Shown piece by piece: positions 51,339-61,900 of a stretch of DNA of 64,000 bases. Positions within the stretch are counted from its first letter, which is position 1, and each line of letters begins with the position of its first letter. The position numbers and the translations under genes were made by a program. The stretch covers positions 62,001 through 126,000 of the forward strand of contig NW_017386036.1 of the NCBI RefSeq assembly GCF_000237925.1. The letters are read 5' to 3'. The DNA is from Schistosoma mansoni (Eukaryota; Platyhelminthes; Trematoda; Strigeidida; Schistosomatidae). The notes beneath the pieces were generated by a model. That model searched no databases. It was not told the DNA's origin and saw only the letters and a list, made by a program, of their open reading frames with translations.

Positions 51339-52652
51339 GAGTGGGTGATCTGTAGCGGTAAGTAAATGCCTAAAATAAATAGCTCTGCAACTGTTCGACA
51401 TTGGATGGTGACCACATTAGTTGCAATGAACTCGCCTGGCTGAAGGCGCGCGGTCATGCATTCGCACCAGATCACGAGTGGGAACTCCATGCTCAACTTC
51501 TCCTGTGATTGACAGCCCGTTCAAATCAGTCACTTCTCGATATATCGATAATCTACCTCATATGTTTTCCAACCTCCTCGCTTCTGCCTTTTGATTTCAC
51601 TGGGTGGACACGATTCATAATGGGTGTTGCCGGTAAAGTGTTGTCAAACTACAATACCTGTGGTATCTTCATTACAAGTAGTCTGGACGGGTGAAAATCG
51701 TCTGTAAACCTGGAGAACAATTCCACATGAATATGCGGATTTACACCTTTGGAATAGAGATATCGGGAAATAGCGACAGTCACTTGCTGTGTGGGCGAGA
51801 CGGAATAGTGACTGGTTATTTTACAAGATAGATATAGGTAGTTCTGACTGCGTTTTTTATTTCGTCTATGGTTTTTCTGCATCTGGATTTCTCTGGAATT
51901 CGAATACACAGGAACCAGCTCTGTGTTTACCTTTATGTGCAGGCTTGACAAGCGGTCTCTCTTTGGTCATCACTTCCTTCTTCGAGGTTTCGTGCTCGAA
52001 GCATGTCCCACGAAATACTTGACGTTTTAGTCATCACGTATCATTTACTTATCCTTATCTTCTATGTTATCAACTCTGTTTCCGTTTTTATTCCTAAGCT
52101 TATACCTACTCACACTGTATGCATAATCAATTAGTTGGCTTATTTTTTTATTATTTCTTGAGACAGTGGTGTTCTCTGAGCATCCTAATTTTCGCTTTGC
52201 AGTTTTTTGCATTGTAACCAACCGACCTCCCGCCTGATTATATGATAGCTGCTAGTATCCAGAAGCCACATTACCCTGAAACAAACTCACTCACTGGAAT
52301 TAAGAGATTTATAAACCCATAAATAATTACCAACCTGACTAGAGTTAGTTCACTCACGTGGCTAAACTACCACCTATCGGACACTATTTAACTACAGAAA
52401 CTGCAACAAGCTAGCGCAAAGAAATCAATCGGTTCGTTCTAGGTCGCGGCGAAGATACCGGATTGGCAATAAAACGTAGTAAAAACAATTACACTTAGGT
52501 CAATTGGAACACTAGAAACCACAAGAAAAACTATAAACTAGACAAAATAGAACGAAATACGGCATCAGTAATTACCTACAATGTTGATGGAAGTGTCACA
52601 TCCTTTTATTAGCTTACGAACCTGATTGGTTGCTGCGACGAGTGGCAGGAAT
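51339..52652 (-). repeat. Right arm of 1.3 kb inverted repeat
   Basis: This is the reverse complement of 41398-42705. It ends 275 bp before the start codon of the PHF20-like gene at 52927, with its promoter-like boxes (CCAAT at 52629-52625, TATA-like at 52611-52603) pointing the opposite way. If one arm is the original, this one is the better candidate, because its ORF would form a head-to-head pair with the PHF20-like gene. Beyond 52652 the flank differs from the flank left of 41398, so the outer breakpoints are sharp. Confidence 0.93.
52045..52212 (-). CDS. 55-codon ORF in the right arm, identical to the left-arm copy
   Basis: This is the mirror of 41838-42005. On this side it would be transcribed away from the PHF20-like gene, leaving about 715 bp between the two start codons. 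It could be exon 1 of a leftward gene whose later exon is at 41289-41043; that link is inference only. Confidence 0.3.
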   Translation of the reverse strand: MQKTAKRKLGCSENTTVSRNNKKISQLIDYAYSVSRYKLRNKNGNRVDNIEDKDK

Positions 52653-52926
52653 TATTTCAGCGGTTCGGTGAAGAAGAAACTGAATTTGAAAGTTTATGTG
52701 TAAGACTATTTATCAAAATGTTCCGTTTCTGCCCTGGCGCTTAATTTGATCCTTCAGTTTCAAGTCGTACTGCCATTTATTGTTTTACTTCCCCCTGTTA
52801 TTGACTGACTACGGCATGCATAATGCTTTTTAGATTTTTTTATACAGTAGTCAACACTAATTACGCGTGTTACAGTCCATTTTGTAACGTCGACATGTCC
52901 AGGTTGCATCTTGTCGTTTTTCCAAT

Positions 52927-55900
52927 ATGTCTAGAAGTGAAGAACGTTTATTACTGAAATGCATCTGCGGAGTTGTTAAAGATGCGTTTCTTGAGGCGAA
53001 AGACTCTTATGGGAACTGGTATCCTGTGAAGGTCCTTGAAGTTGATGAAAGTAAAGTAAGTCAACAATATAATAAATATCTTTTACGCTAACACAAACGG
53101 GTGTCAAGTTTTTAAAATCCTTCTTGATGTGTGGCCTATTTGGCGTGTTACATGGCTTCCACAAAAAATGCAAACCTTTTTTCGTAGTCAATACTGTCCA
53201 TACTGATTTATTCTGTTTCTATGGCTGCACCTAAAAATAGCTAGATCACGAAGAGCCTTTATAATGCTCTCTTATTTCCCAATTTATAGCTTAGATAGCG
53301 ATTATATCTGCCTGCCATGAAAACACGTGCTTTGTCATCCTGAATTCCCGGTTTTAAAGCTCTTGAGTATCATATTTCCCATTCATCTGTGAACTTTAAA
53401 ACGGATTCAGTAACACCAGATTTAAGGAAGCGTACTTTGGCATGTCATGCTGTGTTTAGGTAAACTTATGGCTTTTACAACACTAGATGTGTGAGATTTT
53501 CAACCAAATCGATATGGAGTCTGGGGATACTTTCATCTTACCCATGCCCCCAAATGCCCTGGTACGGCCGAGAGTGGGGAGGGTCCGCTCTCCCTCTCGA
53601 AATGCTCTCACATGGCCACGCGAATATATAGCCACTGCCAGGGAAGTCCTACTCACTGCCTTCTCACATCACGGGTGTTGTTCACGAAAGTGAGAGGACG
53701 AAAAGCGAATTTCTGGCGCTTTAACCGGGTTAGTGGACACAGAAAGTTCACCTAGGGGAGTTGGAAAACCCTGATTCCAAACCATTGGTGCACATGGGCT
53801 CCAGTATCCTGAGGGAAAAAATGGCGTATGAATCAGTCGTTGATCACCGACCACCATGAGACTGCATGTCCTCACGATGCTCCACTGCCTTGTGGATCCG
53901 ACCTTTAGGTCAAAGGCTCCGGGTGTGACCCCCTAAGAAAACCACCTGCTTCAGTTTGGGCACCTGGGCAGTATCACAGCCCTCACACAAATCAAATGAG
54001 ATTTGTGCGGCGCATATATATCTGGTGCTTCCTTGTACCAATATTTATGTGTTTAAATAAATAAATAAACATCTTACCCATGACATGCATACTTATTGCT
54101 GCATCGCATTCTTCATGACGTACTGTGTTACGGTAATCCTCGCTTGTTACAAACTTGTTTGAAACTTTAACTACAGTGTTTTTTCCAGTCGTACTTTATC
54201 TCCCAGAATGTTACTAACATATTGTACATATTTATCCTCCACTGAGGAATGCCTTAACTAATATCATTGCAATTACTTTCATTAGCTCAACTATTTGTTC
54301 TGCCCATCGATCCAATCTCCTGGATTGAAAATGGATGATATGTCCATCTTTTTCTGAGATGGTCTTGTTGTCAGTTAGGTTCATACAAGCGGTTTCTTTA
54401 ACAAGTCTGAATAGCTGTCTGCTGTTACCTATTGCCGCTGCCTTTTCTATCTCTCTTGCTTTCGCTACCCACCACTGTTCACGATCATTGCATAGGCTTC
54501 TTATTAGCCTACGCCTAAGCTGACTCCGCTCTTTGTTATGTTCAGAGCCAGGTGGGATGAGTTTTCGAGCATCTATCAGTGCGGTAGATGCTGCCGAGAT
54601 CCATTGTTTCTCCCTGACCTTATGGTTTACCTTACTAGCGGATATCACTGCTGTTTCCACAGCTTTTCGGATGTCGTTCCACGCTGCCTCGGGGTGGGCA
54701 CAACTTACATGTCTGCCTAACTGTTTTTCCAGTTGTTCCTGAAATATATTCTTAGCTTGGCTATTATTAAGTAGAACTCTTAGAGGCTTCCCTGCAGTGT
54801 CTTTCCTACGTCCAGTAAGACGCAGACAGATACGTGCTCGCACTAGAGCATGATCTGAGTCAAAACATGTGCTCCAGAATGAGCGACAGTCTTCTGTCGA
54901 GCCACTCCATCGGTGGCTGATAGCGATGTAATCTAATTGGGTTCAACGTTGGGACGAATTCGGGGGTCGCCATGTCAAAAGATGTTTTTCCGCATGCTTA
55001 AAGTTAGTATTTGCAAGAAATAGGTGGTTATCTGAGCACAGCTGCAACAGACAATCGCCATTATCTGTTCTTTTAGCCACGACACCATAAGATTCACCCA
55101 GCTGTCTTTCCCTTTCACTTAGTTTACCTACTTGAGCATTAAAGTCACCAGCCACTATTACTACATCAGAACGCCTAGCTTTTCGGAGAAGGTCAGAAAG
55201 TTTTCTGTAGAACTCATCTTTTATATCGTCTGAGCTGCAGTCAGTGGGAGAGTAGGCAGAGACGACGAAGAGGCAACAACGAGTTTCCCTATCTTTCCGA
55301 GTCCTTACTGTTCCGTTTAGTCGGACAGTGCACAAACGACTGTCTACAGGGATCCAGTCTAAGAGAGCTAGTTCTGCCCTAGTACTTAATGCTATACCTA
55401 CTTCAGCGAGGCCACGGGAAGCAGCATCAGGGCTTCCAGATACACGAAGTGTGAATCGAGTTAGTTCTTTATTATGACATGGTGAGGTCAAATGAATGAC
55501 GCTACTCGGATCCTGTATGCGCGTTCCGGAGACGCAGCACACATCGATGGTGCGAGATTCTAAAGTCCTAGCTAAGAAAGCCTGTTCTCCTAATTGGCAC
55601 TGTATTCGGACGTTAAAAGTTCCTATATGTAGTTTAGAGCGTGGTTTCAGGAGACCAGGAATAACGTTCCGTGTATTTGAATCGTTTGCCCTAGCGGTGC
55701 GAGGTGATAAAAGGATGTGGGAAGGGTTAGTCGTGGAGATAAGAGAGTTATTAGGTGTAGGAAGGATTTGAAAGTGACCAACTTGGTCTCATGTGCAGTT
55801 ACGGGTATGAGGGCTAATATCACTTCCCGGCTGCCCACACCGTGGAAGGGTATTTCTTGAGGTGATGAATTCCACTCGTTGATGATTCGATGGGAAAGTC

Positions 55901-58900
55901 GATAGTTAGCTGACAAGTAATTCGTTCTGGGCTTGTGAACTTTTTTGGAGTGTCCTCTTAAATTTTTTGTTTTGGAAGACAAGAAAAATGAGGGCATATC
56001 AGGTGCAAATTTATCACTAAGCAATTTTAAAACTATAATCAAGTCGCCCCTGGTTCTTCGATATGACAGTAGGAATAGGTTTAGCTTGGTTAATCTAGCA
56101 TCATACAGGAGCTTCGCTATTGCACGGCAGTGTGCAATAGTCTTTAAGTCTTCGCTAACGATGACTCCTAAGTCATTGTGTGTCTGGACAATAGGTAGCT
56201 CAGTGTTATTCATCGTGTATGTATCTGTACACTGACGATCAATATGCATCACAATACATTTGGAAGTATTTTTCGGCGATTGCCAGGTTTGGGACCATTC
56301 AGATAATTTCTCCAGGTCGTTTTAGAGTTCTAAGCTATCACCCTTACTTTGCATCGCTCTCCATGTCTTGACATCGTCAGCATATAGCAAGACTAATGAC
56401 TATAGTAGACGAGGGAGGCCATTTACGTACAAGAGGAATAACACTGGCCCCAAAACTGTACCCTGGGGGACTCCACTAAGCACAGTTTCCCAGCTAGACA
56501 ACTTGGAGTTCACCCTTACTCTTTGTTGACGCCCAACCAGGAAGTCTTTTATCCACATCAATAGATTGCCTCCAATCCCGACATTCCTTAGCTTATATAA
56601 TAGCCGGTTATGCGGAACTTTGTCGAAAGCTTTGCTGAAATCGATGTAAGCTACGTCTATAGGTAATTTTTGGTCCTTAAGAGCGCACCAGCTTTCACGA
56701 GCGACTAATAAGTTTGTGAGACAAGAGTAACCTGTTCTAAAACCATGCTGCTTTTCGGAGAGGATCCGGTTTTCATCGAGATACTTTAACAGCTCCTTCC
56801 GAATAATCTTTTCTAAGATTTTAACAACCACACTAGTTAGGCTAATTGGTCGGTAATTCTCAGGCTTATGTTTTGTACCTGTTTTGAAGACTGGACTTAC
56901 TATGGCGTTCTTCCAGTCTTTTGGTAGACGACCCTGGGTTACGGATAGATTAAAACATACACTTAAAGGGTTCGCAACAAAGTTAGCTAATTCCTTTAGT
57001 AACCTAGGATGCAGTTCATCGGGTCCAGGGGATTTGCCTATGTCAAGCTTAATTAGCAGACCAAAGACATCGAGTTCTTTAATTGTCACGCTGTCCGGTG
57101 TTTGTGTGGGGGGATTTTCATGGACTGGTGAGAAGGGTGTTCCTATGGTGTATACATTGCTAAAGTATTTTGAGAATACTTGAGCTTTGCCAAAGTCGTC
57201 CTCCACTAATGATGAGGCAGTACTGTCTCCCCATAGTGAAGGAACATTTCTTCTTTTTGTCCTTTGGTTTATATACGAATACAAGCGTTTAGGGCATTCT
57301 ATGGATTCCTTAACAATTTCCTCTTCGTACAGCTTTCTGGACTTACGGAGGGTCGAGGCACAGGTATTCCGAGCTTTTTGATACTGATATTTTGCCTCAT
57401 CAGTCCTCAGTAACCTAAATCTATCCCACATTTTCCTTCTTTTACGGGGAAGGATGCGAAACTCCCTACTGAACCACGGTGGGGAGTTTCTCGGCCCCCT
57501 AGGTGTAGTCCAGGGGATGTGGGGGGCAGTAACTTTTAAGTATAAATTTCGAAATACGTCCCAAGCCGTTTCGATTGAGGACTCTGGGTCTATTGTCCAA
57601 TCCACTGACAATGCTGAGTGCATGATGTCTTGTATGTTTGCTTTCCAGACGTTAGGTCTGGATTGAGCTGACGCGTGTTCGTGATCGACAGTTATATGGA
57701 AGTCAAAGGTTAAAACTGCATGGTTACTTTTGCCTAGAGGTGGCATGTAATCAAGGTTCGCAAAGTCATCCTCATAGTGAGCCAATATAAGATCTAGTAA
57801 GGATGATTCAGAGCCCTGGTCTTACCTAGTCGCTTCTTTCACATGTTGCACTAGGGCACATGTGATAATCGCATCAACTAGTTACTGCTCGAAGGAATTA
57901 TCTGTCGATTCAGTTCTCAGATTTTCCCAGTCTACCATGGGTGTGTTAAAGTCCTCTAGGATTAGACATCGACCACTTTGTGACCAAGTATTGAGATTGC
58001 TTAGCAGGACCTCATTTACCTCACAGCTTGGACTGCGATAAACTAAACCAATCAGCAGCTCTTGTCCCTTGCATTTTAAGCGGCAACTAACTAGTTCACA
58101 CGTCCCACTCTCGTGGGATACACTGTCGATAATGGTGAATGGGATAGTATTCCTAATGAATAGAGCTACTCCCCCTCTTTTACGATTTTGTATTTTGTTG
58201 GTCCTTACTAATGTGAAACCTTCGTGGTCAAGTTCTCTACTATCTAGAGACTGCGTCAGCCAAGTTTCTGTGACTGCGATTATGCCTGGCTTAGTAAAGT
58301 CAATCTGTACACCTAGTTCCGATCGCTTATTGAACACGCTCCGGGCATTGGTGTAACAGATCCGAAGCCTATTTAAGTGACTTCGTACTTCACCCGGAGT
58401 AGCTTCGGCATCATTCTCTGTCGAAGCCTCGCAACCCGGAAATTTACAATTTTTAGGTCTTTTTCGCCAGCGTCTAATCTAAGCTGTAGTTCTTTTTCGG
58501 CTTCCTGTCTTTTTACACGGTCCGCTAGCGGTAAGTCCTTGCGGAGAAAAACTCCTGAACCCTTTATGTCCATTTTGTAAAATTAGGTCGCGATCATTTG
58601 GGGATTTGAATACTACTTTAAGCAGTCTAAATTGATTAGGTTTCGAATTCGCTAGACTACCTAGTCTATACACCTTTAGCAAGGTGACTCCGGAGATATT
58701 TTGAGGCATAACTTGATTGAGTAGCTGTTTTATCAACACAATATCATGCTCAAAACGAGCTTTCGGTTCAGAGCTTTCACTCTCTTTGATTCTATGAAAA
58801 ATAACTGATCTGTCGCTGTAATCAGTCTTCGATTTCTCGACTACTTTGATTGGGGCAGGATTCCCTTTTACTTCGTTATGTCGTCTTTTGCTTACAACCT

Positions 58901-61900
58901 GTACCCAATCGTCGACGTTGGTTAGGGTAGTGACCACAGTCGCGTCAGGCATACTATGGGATTCCGGAGGGTTGTCGACGACTTGGGAGGTCGGGTCATG
59001 TTTCGCGCTGGGAACTGACCGAACCTTGCGATTGCCACTTCTAGAAGTTTCTTGCTGGATACCATTTTGAAGACGGGGGACAGAAGAAACTTCTTTTCTC
59101 GAGTTTTTGGTTGATACAGACCTCTTCGGAGGCTGTCCTTCCTCCTTTTGACGATGTGAGTCAGCAGTTTTCGAACTCACCTGAGTTTGCCTCACATCAA
59201 TCTGCGTGTTGACAGATCAAGTTCTGTCCGATGTCTCCCGACCGCGTTTGTCAAGACACTTTTCGCAGCATTGACCATTGAGATGGCCTCGGTTAACAAG
59301 CTATTTGCATCCAGACAGCACTGTTGACAGAGCCATACGCAACCATTCTTACTGAACCGTTTGAAAGCCGCAGACTTTAGATTTGTGCAGACTTCGTGGT
59401 ACCAGCCTTTGCACTCGTCGCACTGCATGCCGTTGTCAATGGGATATCGACAGCCTGGACGCTGGCAATTGCTTTTATTGCACTTTCCAGTCATTAGAGG
59501 TCTTTTTTAAAAAAAGAACTAGACACAATAATACCCGGAGAAAAAGTGATCTTTGACCAAAAAAGTGGAAAACTGTAAATAGTTAGAACCAAAGTACTAA
59601 CAGGCACATTAGAAAAGACAAAGTACTCTAAAGAACCGACGATAAACTACTTTAGAAGCCGAAATGATACTCTAATCGAATACTTTAACGGAAAGAAATT
59701 TAATCAAAGTATAAACAGTCTTGAACGTCATTAACGATCAAATCAATAGAATTTACTCAGCGAGGAAAAATACCAATGTCCTTTTAAATAGCGCGCAACT
59801 TGTGAGATTTATTATTATTCATTATGACAGCTTAAGATGCTACATCTGGCTGAAATCTTGTACTGTACATCATACGCAAAACCTTATTCAACATGTCCAC
59901 TTTTTACTGTTTGTAACTGAAAATGTGTTCTCCCTGTGGTCACTTTAACTTCGTTTTTATTTTTAAAGCAAACATCAAATAAATGAATTCAATATTGAGG
60001 AAATTATTGGGATGCTTAATATACCTTTGCGATATAATGGGTCTTGAAAACATATTTGTCTCCAGAGCACGAAGTGGTTAATTTATTATTTATTTATTTA
60101 AACACATAAATATTGGTACAAGGAAGCACCAGATATATATGCGCCGCACAAATCTCATTTGATTTGTGTGAGGGCTGTGATACTGCCCAGGTGCCCAAAC
60201 TGAAGCAGGTGGTTTTCTTAGGGGGTCACACCCGGAGCCTTTGACCTAAAGGTCGGATCCACAAGGCAGTGGAGCATCGTGAGGACATGCAGTCTCATGG
60301 TGGTCGGTGATCAACGACTGATTCATACGCCATTTTTTCCCTCAGGATACTGGAGCCCATGTGCACCAATGGTTTGGAATCAGGGTTTTCCAACTCCCCT
60401 AGGTGAACTTTCTGTGTCCACTAACCCGGTTAAAGCGCCAGAAATTCGCTTTTCGTCCTCTCACTTTCGTGAACAACACCCGTGATGTGAGAAGGCAGTG
60501 AGTAGGACTTCCCTGGCAGTGGCTATATATTCGCGTGGCCATGTGAGAGCATTTCGAGAGGGAGAGCGGACCCTCCCCACTCTCGGCCGTACCAGGGCAT
60601 ACATAGGAAGTGGTTCAAGTGTATGATTAAACCAAACAACATTATTGAAATATCTTCGTAGATAGCTGATAAACATTCTATTGGTCTATGACTGGATAAG
60701 TTTTGGTTCAGTTATAAGTTTGCCCCAATTGGTGCTAAGGTCCTAGTGAGACGGTGTTAGATAATTTTGAAGATACGACCAGTATTCTAGTTTGACAACT
60801 ATTAACCAGTAACACCTATATTCGAATCGTCCCCCAACGGGTTAAAATCAGAAGTCAGATGCGAAGAGGTAGGAAAGATATATTTGATGCGTTATCAATA
60901 TATCGAGAAGCGGTCGCTCTAATCTGGCTAGTGAACGTAGGAGCTGTTTCCCACGCTGAGTCGTAACGTGATCTGGTGCGGATGCATGACCGAACGCCTT
61001 CAGTTAAACAAGTCCACTTAAAACAATGTGGTCAGCATCCAATGTCAAACACTTAAAGAGCTATTGATTTTGGGGAATTATTTACAGCTACAATTTAAAC
61101 GATTGTATTTTTTCATTTAGTTTAAATGATCAAACTGCACCTTTATGTTCTAAATATCAGTGAGATATTTTGACTCCAAATTAAACAGTGAAGCAAGTAG
61201 TTTAGTGGTTAAAAGACTTACCTTTCATTATTTATTTATTTAAACACAAAGATTGGTACAAGAAGGCACCAAATTTATATATAAATATATATGCTACACA
61301 AATGATCCAATTTATGTGAAGGCTGGGATGCTGCCCGGGCGCCCCGACCAAAGAAAGTGGTTTCTTAGGGGGCCATTCCACGAGCCTTCTACCTAAAGGT
61401 CCAATCCACAAGGCGACGGAGCAACGTTAGGAAATGCAGTCCTATGGTAACCGGTGACCAACAATAGGTTTATCTGCCTTCTGTTTCATCAGGATCCTGA
61501 AGCCCATGTACACCATTGGTTTGGAATCAAGGTTTCCCAACTCCTCTAGATAGATCCTCCGTATCCACCAACCTGGGTAAACCTCCAGACATTCGCTTGC
61601 CGTCTTCTCAATTTCGTAGACATCACCCCCGCTTCGAGAAGGCAGTAAGTAGGACTTCCAAGACAGTGGCTGTATGCACGTGTCCATGTGAGACCATTTC
61701 GAGAGGGAAAGCTGACCCTCTCCAACCTCGGTCGTACCAGGGTGTTTGAGTGCGCTAACTTTCAACAAGTAAGTTGCTTTTCTGCATCCAGCTGCTACTT
61801 GGTTTTGGACGGACATTTAGTATCACTATCTCTCACACAGTGTTATAGCTTGGAAGCATGTATGTAACTTCGTAATCGTTAAATGATTTACATTATTCGT

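Noticed and set aside
41398-52652. Reading the 1.3 kb arms as LTRs of the gypsy element
   Set aside because: They are inverted, not direct. The arm ends do not show LTR termini and they lie 2 kb or so away from gag.
41398-52652. Reading the whole unit as a Polinton or other large element with long terminal inverted repeats
   Set aside because: No polymerase B, retroviral-type integrase of its own, ATPase or capsid frame is seen. The content is only gypsy plus SR2-like LINE, and no target duplication flanks the arms.
53669-53875. 68-codon frame repeated at 60279-60485 as a conserved small protein
   Set aside because: It lies inside the SINE-like repeat and is identical only because the two repeat copies are identical; other copies break it.
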